Source: an uncultured Opitutaceae bacterium
Lineage (GTDB): Bacteria > Verrucomicrobiota > Verrucomicrobiia > Opitutales > Opitutaceae
Length of the DNA: 64,000 nucleotides
NCBI GenBank assembly: GCA_951813085.1
Contig: OX638348.1
Location: 4,535,627 to 4,599,626, forward strand
Direction: 5' to 3'
The notes below the pieces were generated by a model. It was not told where the DNA came from. It worked only from the letters and a program-made list of their open reading frames with translations, and did not search any database. This document shows, piece by piece, positions 47,961 to 58,301 of the stretch (its first letter is position 1; every line of letters begins with the position of its first letter). A program made the translations under genes and the position numbers.

Positions 47961-49786
47961 ATGAGCAGGTTAAACGAAAGGGATACTGAAAATATTGTAA
48001 GGCAACATTTTTACAAAGATAAATTGTTTGCCAAAATTACCATTGAAGAACAATCCTCAAACAACCCAAAAATAACAAAACTCTTAAAAGACGCCTCAAA
48101 AACAAGTAGCGGTATAGGCAAACCTGAATTTCTTATTTCAATAGATGATGAAGAAGATTTACTTATCGTTATAGAGTGTAAGGCAGATATATTAAATCAC
48201 GAAAGTGAAAATAGAAACCAATTTGCTGGTTATGCAGTTGATGGCGTTTTACGTTATTCTTCTTATTTATCTAAAGGATACAATGTTTTATCGTTAGCGG
48301 TTAGCGGTGTTGAGAAAGACAATATTAAAATTTCTTACTTTATTCAAAAGAAAGGTCAGGATATTACGGAGCAGATTTTTGGAAACAAATTAATCAGTAT
48401 TGATGATATTCTTTCTGGATTAAAACAAGATGATGCCAAAAGAAATGAAAAATATGAAGAATTATTAGATTACTCTAAAATTCTAAATGAGCAATTACAC
48501 AAATTAAAAATAAAAGAAGATAAAAGAAGTTTGCTTGTAAGTGGTATTTTAATAGCACTCAAAAATAAAGATTTTTACAGGAGTTACTCGGGGTTATCAA
48601 GTAACAAGATGTTAGTAGAAGCACTTGTCAGCACCATTAAAGAACAACTCAAAGATGAAGATTTACAAGGTAATAAAGTTGAGAGACTAATGGAAAACTA
48701 CAGTTTCATCAAAAGTCACCCAAGCCTAATACATAAAAACAAGGATAAAAAAACAAAAAGTCTAAAAGATTTGGTTGATGAAATTGATAATAATATTAAT
48801 GGTTATTCAAGAACATATAAATACTATGATGTTTTGGGACAGTTTTATATCGAGTTTTTAAGATATTCTAATGCCGATAAGGGATTAGGTATTGTCTTAA
48901 CGCCACCCCATATAACAGAGTTTTTTGCTGATATTGTAGATATACAGTATGCTGATGTTGTATTTGATAATTGCACAGGTACAGGCGGATTCTTAGTATC
49001 GGCAATGAAAAAGATGATTGAGAAATGTGGTGGCGATTTATCGCAAGAAAACAATATAAAGCATCATCGGCTATATGGAATCGAATACCAACCTGAAATA
49101 TACCCACTCGCTGTATCAAATATGTTCTTACACGGAGATGGCAAGAGCAATATTGTTGGCGGTAGTTGTTTTGATAACGACACCATTAAAAAAATTAAAG
49201 AAAAAAAGCCAACAGTTGGTTTTTTAAACCCCCCCTATAAATCAGAAAAAACGATATAGAAGAATTTGAATTTGTATTAAACAATTTAGATTGCTTAGAG
49301 AAGCACGGCAGGTGTGTGGCTATTATTCCTATGAGTTGTGCCTTAGCGCAAAAGGGGCAAAGGTTAAGATTAAAAGAAAAACTGCTATCTAAACACACTT
49401 TAAAAGCGGTGTTTTCTATGCCTAATGAATTGTTTAAAAATTCTAAGGTAGGAGTTGTAACTTGCATAATGGTATTTGAAGCTCACATACCACACCCAGC
49501 AAACAAAAAAACTTTCTTTGGGTATTTTAAAGATGACGGTTTCTATAACAAAAAAACAAAAAATAGGTTTGATTATGATAATCAATGGCAAGGCATAAAA
49601 GAGAAGTGGATGAATCTATATACTAATAATACTGTTAAAGCTGGTTTTAGCGAAGTTTATAAAGTGTCAGCAGACGATGAATGGTGTGCAGAAGCGTATA
49701 TGGAAACTGATTATTCAACACTAAGTAAAGATGACTTTACAGAGACACTAAAGAAGTATGTCGCCTTTGATATATTAAATGGATGA
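47961..49786 (+). pseudogene. BcgI-like restriction-methylation polypeptide, frameshifted
   Basis: The first frame (432 residues to 49259) has an N-terminal PD-(D/E)xK-like nuclease (PEFLISIDDEEDLLIVIECK; E72-x-K74), a helical linker, and an adenine methyltransferase with motif I DNCTGTGGFL (336-345) and NPPY (423-426). After a missing A in the run at 49245-49250 the second frame continues IEEFEFVLNNLDCLEKHGRC and VVTCIMVFEAHIPHP to 49786. Joined, this is a single-chain nuclease plus N6-adenine methylase of the type IIB/IIG kind, with its partner specificity gene next. The frameshift in an A-run could be phase variation, decay or an assembly error. Confidence 0.85.
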
Positions 49787-50666
49787 TATTATGAAAACTG
49801 TACCTCTATGTAAAATTTTTGATATTAAGTACGGTGTTAATTTGGAGTTATCTAATATTGAACAAAACAAGAACGGCATTCCTTTCGTGTCAAGAACAGG
49901 AAATAATAATGGTGTAAGCGCAAACGTTTCTTTAATTGAGGGCGTTGAACCAAATCCAGGAAATACCATTTCTGTAGCAGGTGGCGGGTCTGTTATGTCT
50001 AGTTTCTTACAAAAGAAACCTTATTATAGTGGTCGGGATTTATATTACTTGAAACCTAAAACAAAACTTACCGATAATGAGATGCTTTATTATTGCATGT
50101 GCTTAAGAGCAAATAAATATAGATATTCATACGGTAGACAAGCAAACAAAACCCTAGACACCTTATTAGTTCCATCATGGGATAACATTCCTGATTGGGT
50201 GAATATAGCAGAGGTTAAAAATCCAATTAAAAATGAAGTATTTGAATTAAAAACAAAACAATGGCAATACTTTAAATTAGTAAAATTGTTTGAAATAACG
50301 GGTAGCCAAACAATCTCCATTTGGGAATTAGAAGAATATGGTGTTGGCAAGTATCCTTATATCACAACACAAGCAACCAATAATGGAGTTGGCGGTTTTT
50401 ATGATTTTTATACAGAGGAAGGGGGGTGTTTAACTGTTGACAGTGCTGTGATAGGTTATTGCTCATACCAAAAAGATAATTTTTCAGCAAGTGATCATGT
50501 GGAAAAACTTATACCAAAATTCAGAATGAATAAATACACCGCACTGTTTTTAACCACAATAGTCAATTTGGAACAGTATAGATACAATTATGGCAGAAAG
50601 TGTAGTCAAACTAGAATGAAAGAAATTAACATAAAATTACCAGCAAATAATGGCAATCCAGATTGA
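49779..50666 (+). CDS. Specificity subunit of the BcgI-like R-M system
   Basis: 295 residues. Two target-recognition-domain halves: residues ~1-140 (VPLCKIFDIKYGVNLELSNI; NKNGIPFVSRTGNNNGVS; YSYGRQANKTLDTLLVPSWD) and ~155-295 (WQYFKLVKLFEITGSQTISI; YPYITTQATNNGVGGFYD; YNYGRKCSQTRMKEINIKLP). The repeated order is that of HsdS-like proteins. It overlaps the end of the R-M gene by 8 bases, so it is coupled. It sets the recognition sequence, which cannot be predicted. Confidence 0.9.
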   Translation: MDDIMKTVPLCKIFDIKYGVNLELSNIEQNKNGIPFVSRTGNNNGVSANVSLIEGVEPNPGNTISVAGGGSVMSSFLQKKPYYSGRDLYYLKPKTKLTDNEMLYYCMCLRANKYRYSYGRQANKTLDTLLVPSWDNIPDWVNIAEVKNPIKNEVFELKTKQWQYFKLVKLFEITGSQTISIWELEEYGVGKYPYITTQATNNGVGGFYDFYTEEGGCLTVDSAVIGYCSYQKDNFSASDHVEKLIPKFRMNKYTALFLTTIVNLEQYRYNYGRKCSQTRMKEINIKLPANNGNPD

Positions 50667-50723
50667 CAATTTATGGAAGACTATATTAAGTCATTACCTT
50701 ATTCAAAATCATTATGATAATAA

Positions 50724-50918
50724 TTGAACACTTTTTACACGTGTAAAATAAATAATAGAATAAAACAAAAAGATATAAATAAAGCAGCTAAAATGTTACT
50801 AAACGCTGGCCATCTTCCAAATCATAAGCGGCCAATACCCAGTGCAAAAGACTTGAAAAGGCGATTTGTCCTGCGGCTAGACAGACGGGGTAAACCCATA
50901 CTAAGAGAAGTCAAATAA
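50724..50918 (+). CDS. Small conserved terminal reading frame of the IS1595-type element (copy 2)
   Basis: 64 residues. DINKAAKMLLNAGHLPNHKR followed by KRRFVLRLDRRGKPILREVK matches the frame at 4614-4832 closely, and the sequence after the stop (TTAGTGGTTTTGTCAAG) is also shared. The first ~18 residues (MNTFYTCKINNRIKQK) are not shared. Unknown function. Confidence 0.55.
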   Translation: MNTFYTCKINNRIKQKDINKAAKMLLNAGHLPNHKRPIPSAKDLKRRFVLRLDRRGKPILREVK

Positions 50919-51084
50919 TTAGTGGTTTTGTCAAGTTAAATACATAATTCCCTAATTTATAGATAGTAAAAGGTGGCGCGAAGGAACAAATGGAGCTGGA
51001 CCTTCTCGAAAAACTTTTTTATTCTAGATGGTTCAATCCGAAAGAACAGTAATTCAGAGGCAAAACGAATTTAGAAGCTAAGTA

Positions 51085-51720
51085 ATGAACAAGGCGGAGG
51101 AAAAGCAGGATATAGAAGAGGAACTGGAGGACGCTGCAGAGGAAGCAGGGGATCTCTCAGGTGAGAGCGAAGAGGGTGTCGCGAAGGAGGCCGAAGCATC
51201 GGAAGAGGCTGAGGCGACCGAAGGGGACGCCGCGCCTGAAAAGGAGCTTACGATTGAGGAGCAACTCGAAGAAGCGAAGCGTCTGGCGGACGAGAATTTC
51301 AAGAATTACCTGCGAGCAGTGGCTGACTTGGACACCTACAAGCGGCGCGTTATTCGCGAGAAGGACGATCTCAGGCAGTATGCTGTAGCCGGATTGATCG
51401 AATCGATCCTGCCGATATACGACAATATGGGTCTCGGACTGCTTTCTGCAGAACAGGATTCGGACCCGAAAGTAGTCGTTGAAGGTATTCGAATGGTGCT
51501 GACGCAGTTCAAGGCGGTGCTGGGAGAGAATGGAATCGAGGAGATTGAGCCTGCGACAGGTGATTCCTTCGATCATAATCGACATGAAGCCGTTCAGACG
51601 CAGCCGAGCGACGAGGTCGAGGCCGGAGCGATTTTGCAACTGGTCCGCAAGGGCTTTTCACTTAATGGACGATTGATTCGGCCGGCGACGGTGATCGTTT
51701 CTGGCGAGCCTTCGGAGTAG
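51085..51720 (+). CDS. grpE: Nucleotide exchange factor GrpE
   Basis: 211 residues. Acidic low-complexity N-terminus, coiled coil (ELTIEEQLEEAKRLADENFK; YLRAVADLDTYKRRVIREKD), then the beta-wing domain (GDSFDHNRHEAVQTQPSDEV; VRKGFSLNGRLIRPATVIVS). It is a DnaK cochaperone; dnaK is not in the window. 46 bases before dnaJ on the same strand. Confidence 0.95.
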   Translation: MNKAEEKQDIEEELEDAAEEAGDLSGESEEGVAKEAEASEEAEATEGDAAPEKELTIEEQLEEAKRLADENFKNYLRAVADLDTYKRRVIREKDDLRQYAVAGLIESILPIYDNMGLGLLSAEQDSDPKVVVEGIRMVLTQFKAVLGENGIEEIEPATGDSFDHNRHEAVQTQPSDEVEAGAILQLVRKGFSLNGRLIRPATVIVSGEPSE

Positions 51721-51766
51721 CATTAGGCGCGATTCCATTTAACGACGGAGGGTAAGGAACTAGATC

Positions 51767-52918
51767 GTGAAGGAGGATTATTACGAATTGCTCGGGGTCA
51801 GTCGGCAGGCCACCGACGACGAGCTGAAGAAGGCCTATCGCAAGATGGCCGTAAAATTTCATCCCGACAAGAATCCGGGGAACAAGGAAGCGGAGGAAAA
51901 GTTCAAGAAGGTTTCCGAGGCGTATGAAGTTCTTAAGGACGAGCAGAAGCGAGCCGCTTATGATCGCTACGGGCATGCGGCCTTCAGTGGTGGGGCCGGC
52001 GGAGGCGGGTCTGCAGGAGGTCCCTTCCATGATCCCTTCGATATCTTTAGCGAGGTGTTCGGTGGCGCTGGAGGAGGCGGCAGTATTTTCGAAGAGTTCT
52101 TTGGCGGTGGGAGCAGCCGTGGCGGCTCGGGTCGAAGCGGAGCTCAACGGGGCTCCGATCTACGCTACGATTTGGAGATCGATTTGGAAGAGGCTGCAAA
52201 GGGTATCGAGAAGGAGATTTCGTTTCGAAAGCCCGTTCAGTGTGGCCATTGCAATGGCAAAGGAGCCGAGCCCGGATCGGGAGTCGTTGTTTGCCCGACG
52301 TGTGGGGGCCATGGGCAGGTAACTGCGTCAAAAGGATTTTTCTCGGTTCGGCAAACGTGTTCGACGTGCCGTGGCACGGGTCAGAAGATTGAAAAGTCCT
52401 GTACGGCTTGCGGGGGAGAAGGCCGGGTCAACGAAACCACGAAAATCAAGGTGAAGGTGCCTCCTGGAGTGGATACGGGTTCAAAGCTTCGTTCCGCTAA
52501 CAATGGCGAAGCCGGTATTGGTGGAGGCCCTACAGGCGATTTGTACATCGTCATTCATGTTGCGGACCACGAAATTTTCGAGCGTCAGGACGAGAACCTG
52601 TTTTGCCAAATTCCAATCAAATTCACATTAGCGTCCTTGGGGGGTACGATCGAAGTGCCTACTTTGTCTGGCCGGGCCAGCCTTAAGATTCCCGCGGGAA
52701 CGCAGTCAGGCACGACTTTTAGATTGAAAGGCAAAGGAGTGCCGAGCCTGAGAGGTGGATACTTTGGCGATCAAATGGTTCGAGTAGAAATCGAAGTGCC
52801 AACGTCGCTTTCGAGCGATCAGCGCCAGAAGCTAGAAGAATTCGCTCTAGCCTGCGGCGATGCAGACGAACCGGTGGGAAAGACGTTTTTCGGCAAAGCG
52901 AAGAAGTTTTTCGACTAG
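51767..52918 (+). CDS. dnaJ: Chaperone DnaJ
   Basis: 383 residues from GTG 51767 ([20 protein letters not shown]). J domain with HPDK, Gly-rich region, four zinc CxxCxGxG repeats ([32 protein letters not shown]) and the C-terminal substrate domain. Stimulates DnaK ATPase. Forms a unit with grpE. Confidence 0.97.
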   Translation: MKEDYYELLGVSRQATDDELKKAYRKMAVKFHPDKNPGNKEAEEKFKKVSEAYEVLKDEQKRAAYDRYGHAAFSGGAGGGGSAGGPFHDPFDIFSEVFGGAGGGGSIFEEFFGGGSSRGGSGRSGAQRGSDLRYDLEIDLEEAAKGIEKEISFRKPVQCGHCNGKGAEPGSGVVVCPTCGGHGQVTASKGFFSVRQTCSTCRGTGQKIEKSCTACGGEGRVNETTKIKVKVPPGVDTGSKLRSANNGEAGIGGGPTGDLYIVIHVADHEIFERQDENLFCQIPIKFTLASLGGTIEVPTLSGRASLKIPAGTQSGTTFRLKGKGVPSLRGGYFGDQMVRVEIEVPTSLSSDQRQKLEEFALACGDADEPVGKTFFGKAKKFFD

Positions 52919-53017
52919 CGCTGGATCTCGTATCATTGCTGAGGGTTCATTTATAGCTTCGCATTTTTGAATTAGGTGGTAGGCTTCTAGCCCGTTCACT
53001 TCTACCCTCCTCGTTCT

Positions 53018-54688
53018 ATGGGCTCAATGATCAACACCTCGCGTTTGGTGCGTTGGATGCCGCTTCTTGCCTGTCTGGCGATATCGGTTTCGAGCGCGTA
53101 TGCTTCAGAAGTCGTTTGGTCGACTGAAATCGAGGACTCGCCCGAGTGGGTGAGGATCGCGGCTGATGGCTCCGCTCTCGCTGGCGGCAAGTCGAGCCTG
53201 TCGAACTACGATTTCGAAAGCGGAAAACTACGATGGCAGCGCGCAGACATTGGAGAGCCCTTTACCTACGACCTGTACGATCTACCCGGTGAATCGCTCG
53301 CATTGATCGAGATTCGTCCTTCGCGGCGATCGCGTTCGAAATCCAAGACGCGCGTATTCGAAGCGATCGATCTGAGAACTGGGTCTACCGCTTGGAAGAT
53401 CGATTCGTTGCTTGGCGATGTTATAGGCTTTCTTTCGATAGAGGAAAAGGGGCTTGCCTTGGCCTTCGAGCAGGTTGATGCGAAGAAAAGGGAAGATCGA
53501 GGGATCTTCATCACGGCCTTCGACTCGGAGACTGGATCAAAACGTTGGTCATTGAAATTTGGCGACTACCGAGCGAAATTGGGATCATCACGTGAAAAAG
53601 GTTCGAGGCGCTTGTTGAACTATGCCAAGCCCATTGTGAAGAATTCTATGCTGTATCTTCCTTATCATGGATTGCACGCAATCGATTTGGAAGCTGGCGA
53701 AATCCGATGGGAACGCAATTTTAGCGTAACTGACTTGAAATATAGATTTGGATACGCATCGCCCGTGATTTCTGGGAATCGAATTTACGCAGCTGGAAAA
53801 GGCTCGATTGCGGCGCTCGATATTGAGAGTGGCGAGGAAATTTGGACTGCCAAGCTCCGCAGCTCCTCTATCGTAAAGGAGATTCTACCGGCCGATGAAT
53901 TTGGAGTGACGATCGCCCGTACCGGGGGACTGTTTTCTGATGGTTCTAAGCTGGATTCCGAATCTCCGATAAGCGTCGTGGGAATTGATAATGATTCAGG
54001 CAAGTCGCTTTGGCGTTATACGGACGGGAAAGGAAGCCTGAGCGAGCTTCAATTGGATGGCGATTCGGGCGCCTTGGTATTCGCTGATAGCGAGGCGGTC
54101 GTTAGCTTGAATATCGAGGACGGAGAAGTTCAATATGAGTCTCCGCTCGTATACTGGAGACTGTATGGTTTATTCGATGAAAAGCAGAGTGGATTCTCCA
54201 TAGGCGGCGGGTTTTCGGAGTCGGTGGGCGGGGCCGCGCCGACCGGTGGTTCTGGCGGGCTCGGGACGGGTTCTCGGAAGCTCGACCTGGGCGCTGATCC
54301 GATAGCGGCAGAGCGATGGCGGGACGAAATTATCATTCGTGGGCCACACTATATCGTATCTTTCGCCCCATCGGTTCGAGTTCCTCAATGGGCGGCTATT
54401 TTTAGCGATACGAAACGAATGGATAGAGATTTGCGGACTACGGGCAATATGCCGGTGTTCAGCGGAAAGGATCGGGCCTATTTCATGACGAAGCTCTATA
54501 CCGGAAAAGGAAGCCGGCAACGCCAGACATTGGTCCTGCTAGGAGTCAGTAAAAAGACGGGAAAGATAATGGCTCGTCACGATTTTTCTAGTACAGATGC
54601 ATCATTCTTAATTGACCATAGCCGAGATCGCATACTCTTGATTGAAGATTCTCGGAGATCAACTACCCTGCGTTCGATTGAACTATGA
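53018..54688 (+). CDS. PQQ-like beta-propeller repeat protein, secreted
   Basis: 556 residues, signal peptide (LVRWMPLLACLAISVSSAYA). Repeats with G-x-x-x-W cores: GKLRWQRADIG, GSTAWKIDS, GSKRWSLKF, GEIRWERNF, GEEIWTAKL, GKSLWRYTD. This fits the PQQ-like propeller (DUF/BamB-like), though no PQQ-binding residues can be assigned. It overlaps the methyltransferase start by 4 bases. Confidence 0.8.
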   Translation: MGSMINTSRLVRWMPLLACLAISVSSAYASEVVWSTEIEDSPEWVRIAADGSALAGGKSSLSNYDFESGKLRWQRADIGEPFTYDLYDLPGESLALIEIRPSRRSRSKSKTRVFEAIDLRTGSTAWKIDSLLGDVIGFLSIEEKGLALAFEQVDAKKREDRGIFITAFDSETGSKRWSLKFGDYRAKLGSSREKGSRRLLNYAKPIVKNSMLYLPYHGLHAIDLEAGEIRWERNFSVTDLKYRFGYASPVISGNRIYAAGKGSIAALDIESGEEIWTAKLRSSSIVKEILPADEFGVTIARTGGLFSDGSKLDSESPISVVGIDNDSGKSLWRYTDGKGSLSELQLDGDSGALVFADSEAVVSLNIEDGEVQYESPLVYWRLYGLFDEKQSGFSIGGGFSESVGGAAPTGGSGGLGTGSRKLDLGADPIAAERWRDEIIIRGPHYIVSFAPSVRVPQWAAIFSDTKRMDRDLRTTGNMPVFSGKDRAYFMTKLYTGKGSRQRQTLVLLGVSKKTGKIMARHDFSSTDASFLIDHSRDRILLIEDSRRSTTLRSIEL

Positions 54689-55512
54689 GCGCTCTCGGAG
54701 CGTCAAAATCAGACAGGCTCTGGCGCTCCCTCTGGAAGAGCGAATGGGTGAAGCGTTCCTTTTATGACTTGTTGGCGGTCGTAATCAGAAATCGCGCAGA
54801 TCGCATGCTCAATTGCGGAATGGCGCTTCGAGACACAGAAGGATTTCCAATCGATCTTGTGCCCGTCGAAGAATCTCCACTGGGTTATCAGCTATACTGG
54901 GAGATCTGCAAGGCGAGCGTATCAGGTATTGATTCTGTTCTGGAGATTGGCTGCGGAGCGGGTGATGGATTGGCTTTCCTCGAACGATGGCTCGGTTTGT
55001 CGAGGGCAGAAGGGATTGACTATTCCAAACGTCTCATTCGCATAGCCAGACGGCGCAATTTCGGACCTAGTATTCGCTACACCTCAGGCAATGCGTATTC
55101 GCTACCCTATGACAGATCGGAGTTTGGACTCGTTGTTAGCGTGGAGGTTTCCCATGCATTGGAAGACAAAGATCGTTTCTTGAGCGAAGTCTCTCGTGTT
55201 ATGAAACCGGATGGACGATTCGTCTGGTCAGATTTTTTCTATTGTCGAGAGACAGCGGTTCACTCCATCAGCAACTGCGAAAAGGCGATTGAGGAAAGCG
55301 ATCTAGAGATAGAATCGGTGCACAATAATACTGACTCTGTTTTGGCGTCCCTCAATTCGAGTACCTTAGACCGCGAAGCGTTTGTGGATTCGAATGTGTG
55401 GAAACCATTTCGACAAATCGCCCGTGATTTCGCTGTCACTAAAGATAGCTCCCTCTTCAAGTGCTTGGATAGCGGACGCGGAAAGCACCTTTGCTACGTC
55501 CTTAAAAATTGA
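54685..55512 (+). CDS. Class I SAM-dependent methyltransferase
   Basis: 275 residues. Motif I VLEIGCGAGDGLAFLERWLG with GIDYSKRLIRIARRRN, then VVSVEVSHALEDKDRFLSEV and FVWSDFFYCRET. This order is that of small-molecule or lipid methyltransferases, with similarity by eye to the group that methylates polyketide-derived or phenolic lipids. The substrate is unknown. Translationally coupled to the propeller gene. Confidence 0.8.
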   Translation: MSALGASKSDRLWRSLWKSEWVKRSFYDLLAVVIRNRADRMLNCGMALRDTEGFPIDLVPVEESPLGYQLYWEICKASVSGIDSVLEIGCGAGDGLAFLERWLGLSRAEGIDYSKRLIRIARRRNFGPSIRYTSGNAYSLPYDRSEFGLVVSVEVSHALEDKDRFLSEVSRVMKPDGRFVWSDFFYCRETAVHSISNCEKAIEESDLEIESVHNNTDSVLASLNSSTLDREAFVDSNVWKPFRQIARDFAVTKDSSLFKCLDSGRGKHLCYVLKN

Positions 55513-55524
55513 GCGCTTCGCTCA

Positions 55525-56850
55525 CTAGAGGGCTCCCAGCAATTCATTCTCGAAAATTTCGAATAGCGATTCGGCCTTGTCTCTCGGTAGCGCTCTCGAA
55601 TCGTAGTGAAGCGTAATGGTGAGCTTGCCCGCGTATACATGCGTTTGAATCGTTGCTTGAGAATGTGGGCGAAAAGGGGCGATGGTTGTGAATCGTTCGA
55701 ATATGGATCCTCCGATCGAGAGCGTTCTGTCGGGATTTCTCAGAGGACTGTGCGCATAGAGTTGGCCGATATTGGTGAATACGATGCTTGTTCTACATTT
55801 GCTTCGATGGCAAAATTTTCGAATACCACCTGCGAGTCGTTTTTGTATCCACAATACAATCAAAAAAATGAGCCCTAGATTCCCTTTCTTGATCAATTGC
55901 ATATCTTCTTTCGCTCTGCGGATCAAGCGCGCTTTTTTCCGGAGACCCTTTGCCTGGCGGTCAATGGAGACGATGCTAATTACATTGCAGGCGGAAAGAG
56001 ATTTGTCTGACTTGGCTCGAAGGTTGAGCGGTACGCTTATTCGGATCCAATCTGATGGGCACCCAGCCTGCAATTTATCTCTCCATTTTCCTATAGCTGC
56101 GTGCAAGTAGGCGAGCATGAGATCGTTGACGCTTGCTTTGCGTTCGCGGGCGAAGCCTTTCAGCGCCTTATAGGTATTCGTATCGAACTGCTTTGATATA
56201 TATTGAGGAGGTCCAACGAGGGGTTCAAAGGATTTGGGTTCTTGAACGGACTCAATGAGCTCCGATACGTCGCGCCTAAAGAGCGTGGTCGCGATCAGGA
56301 GACCCGCGAATTGAGCGGGGATGAGCGCGATCTTATTCGCGAAGGAAAGTCCGTATTGATTTCTCCGTTCGAGCCGATCGTTGTCTAGGAGGGGCAACGG
56401 GTGGTTACTCCCGGTGACGAGGCGATCATACTCCAAGAATATCTCGTGGAGGAAACTGAACGAACCGGAACCGTCTGAAATGGCGTGATGGTGATGTATG
56501 AATAACCGCCATTTGCCCACCTGGTGGACTATGTGGAAGGTTAGGGGTGGGTCTTTCTCAGGATCGATAAAGTGAAAAGGCGCTGTAAAGGAGCCGTCTG
56601 AGGGTTCGTGCCAATAGATTGGAATCGAGCGTTCAGGATCGAGATCCCATTGGAGCCTGTTGAATCGGCCTTTTGATAGGCGCGCGGTGAGCATGGGGTG
56701 TCGCTTGGAGATGTTTTGTATAGCGTCCTCCAAGCGCGGTTTGTCGACGTTGCCTTTGAATTCTGCCTGCAGCCAGGTGCTGCAAGGGAAAGCTTGGCTG
56801 CTCTCATAGAACAGGTATTCCTCAAATAGGGTTAGCGGAAGCCTACGCAC
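55525..56850 (-). CDS. Condensation-domain-like acyltransferase
   Basis: 441 residues. Catalytic FIHHHHAISDGSGSFSFLHE (H-H-x-x-x-D-G) near residue ~118-126, and later SVPLNLRAKSDKSLSACNVI and IVFTNIGQL typical of the C-domain/PapA5/wax ester synthase fold. It would transfer acyl groups to alcohol or amine acceptors. It converges with the methyltransferase and diverges from the P450, suggesting a small lipid or secondary-metabolite locus (inference). Confidence 0.78.
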   Translation of the reverse strand: MRRLPLTLFEEYLFYESSQAFPCSTWLQAEFKGNVDKPRLEDAIQNISKRHPMLTARLSKGRFNRLQWDLDPERSIPIYWHEPSDGSFTAPFHFIDPEKDPPLTFHIVHQVGKWRLFIHHHHAISDGSGSFSFLHEIFLEYDRLVTGSNHPLPLLDNDRLERRNQYGLSFANKIALIPAQFAGLLIATTLFRRDVSELIESVQEPKSFEPLVGPPQYISKQFDTNTYKALKGFARERKASVNDLMLAYLHAAIGKWRDKLQAGCPSDWIRISVPLNLRAKSDKSLSACNVISIVSIDRQAKGLRKKARLIRRAKEDMQLIKKGNLGLIFLIVLWIQKRLAGGIRKFCHRSKCRTSIVFTNIGQLYAHSPLRNPDRTLSIGGSIFERFTTIAPFRPHSQATIQTHVYAGKLTITLHYDSRALPRDKAESLFEIFENELLGAL

Positions 56851-56962
56851 AGACGATGTATGGTACAGGACAATTCGGGTCTCGAATTAAATATTCAAAT
56901 TAGGCTGGTGTTTATGGGGGTCAAGTTTATCGTAAGTAGGAGCACGCATTCGACTGCATTCC

Positions 56963-58300
56963 ATGTTCCAATTTGCGCATGACATTTTTGATACGGTCAA
57001 ATATCTGAATTTGGCGAGGACCAATATCGTAGCGGCTTGGCCGCATTCCTATTATCGAAAGGAGCTCATTCATCAGAAGATTCTCCACAAGAATTTGTTC
57101 GTCCTAAATCGCCCTGAGGATGTTCAGCGGGTGATGGTGACGAATTCAGGAAATTACAAGAAGAGCTTAGCGAATCGACAAGCTCTCAAGCCCTTGCTTG
57201 GCGATGGCGTATTCGTGAGCGAAGGAAAGCTCTGGGAACGCCAGCGCAAGCTGATGTCGCCGGCGACCCATAAGAGCCGGCTCAAGGGATTTGCATCGAC
57301 CATGGTTGATTCAGGCATGGAGATGGTGAATCGGTGGCAGGATTCTAGCCTTGGAGAGGCGGTGGATCTAACTGAGGAAATGACGCTTCTTACCTCCGAT
57401 ATTATTACTCGGACGATGTTTGGCGTGGTTCTCGGGGAAAGGAATCATAGCTTGTATCAGGCATTCTAGGACTATCTCGCATCGCATGGAAGAATTCACA
57501 TAAGCGAATTGATCGGATTGCCGACATGGTTGCCTAGGCCGGGGCAATTGAGAGGAAGGAATGCGGTGAGACAATTCGACGGCGTGATTTTGAGCGTAAT
57601 CAAGGAGCGTGCCGAATTTGAAGGAAGTCATGATGATCTCCTAGAGATGCTTTTGGAATTCCAGGATGAAAAGGGCGAGCCAATGACTGATGAGCTGCTG
57701 AGGAATGAGGTTGCTTCGATTTACCTGGCCGGTCACGAGACCACTGCCATCACTTTGACTTGGGCGTTTTACCTTTTGGGTAAACATCCGGATATCAAGG
57801 AAAGGCTCTGGGAAGAGCTGGAAAGGACCCTCGCAGGAAGAGCTCCTAGTTTCGAGGATGTACCGCAGTTGGTATTTACGAGAGCGCTCGTAGATGAGAC
57901 TCTGCGTATGTATCCTCCTGTCCATGTGTTCTCGCGCCAGGCTCTTGGTGAAGACGAGCTATCCGGAACTCATGTGCCTAAAGGCTCTTTCATGACGATA
58001 TCCTCGTGGCTGCTGCATCGTCATAAAAAGCTGTGGGATGAACCTGAACGATTCGATCCAGATCGATTTATGCCCGAGCGCTCCAGTCAAGTGAGGCCGT
58101 TCTCGTACATTCCTTTCGGAGCGGGACCGCGAATCTGTATGGGAAAGCATTTTGGAATTATGGAAGCAGTGTTGCTTCTAGCCTTGTTCGCCCAACGATT
58201 CGACTTGGAATTGAAGCCCGGGCATCAAGTCGTTCCGCTCGGTCGCATGACGCTTCGGCCGCGCGAAGGAATGCCAATGATCATTAGGTCCCGAAATTAG
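56963..58300 (+). pseudogene. Cytochrome P450, interrupted by in-frame TAG
   Basis: One continuous frame with a single amber codon at 57467-57469 (YQAF-stop-DYLASHGRI). Before: MFQFAHDIFDTVKYLNLART, WERQRKLMSPATHKSR. After: I-helix YLAGHETTAITLTW, E-x-x-R VDETLRMYPP, heme ligand FGAGPRICMGKHFG. Without the stop it would be about 445 residues, full length for bacterial CYP102/CYP3-like P450s. Other genes here end in TAG, so it is not a reassigned codon. A recent nonsense mutation or a sequencing error. Confidence 0.9.
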
Positions 58301-58301
58301 T

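Larger units (their letters stand above)
46493..50952 (+). mobile_element. IS1595-family element, copy 2, carrying a BcgI-like R-M system
   Basis: Left end GGGAATTATGTATTTAACTT, right end the inverted complement (AAGTTAAATACATAATTCCC). 4,460 bp against 1,937 bp for copy 1. Order: palindrome-rich segment, frameshifted transposase, R-M polypeptide, specificity polypeptide, small terminal frame. The cargo is clearly richer in A+T than the surrounding genes. A clean target duplication was not found: flanks are TTAT on the left and TAAT on the right. Confidence 0.85.

Noticed and set aside
46485-50960. Target-site duplication around IS copy 2
   Set aside because: Flanks TTAT and TAAT differ; no 4-bp or 8-bp duplication can be claimed.
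57467-57469. TAG as a recoded sense codon in the P450
   Set aside because: Several intact genes of the window (HerA-type ATPase, DUF2779 gene, dnaJ) end in TAG, so TAG is a normal stop here.
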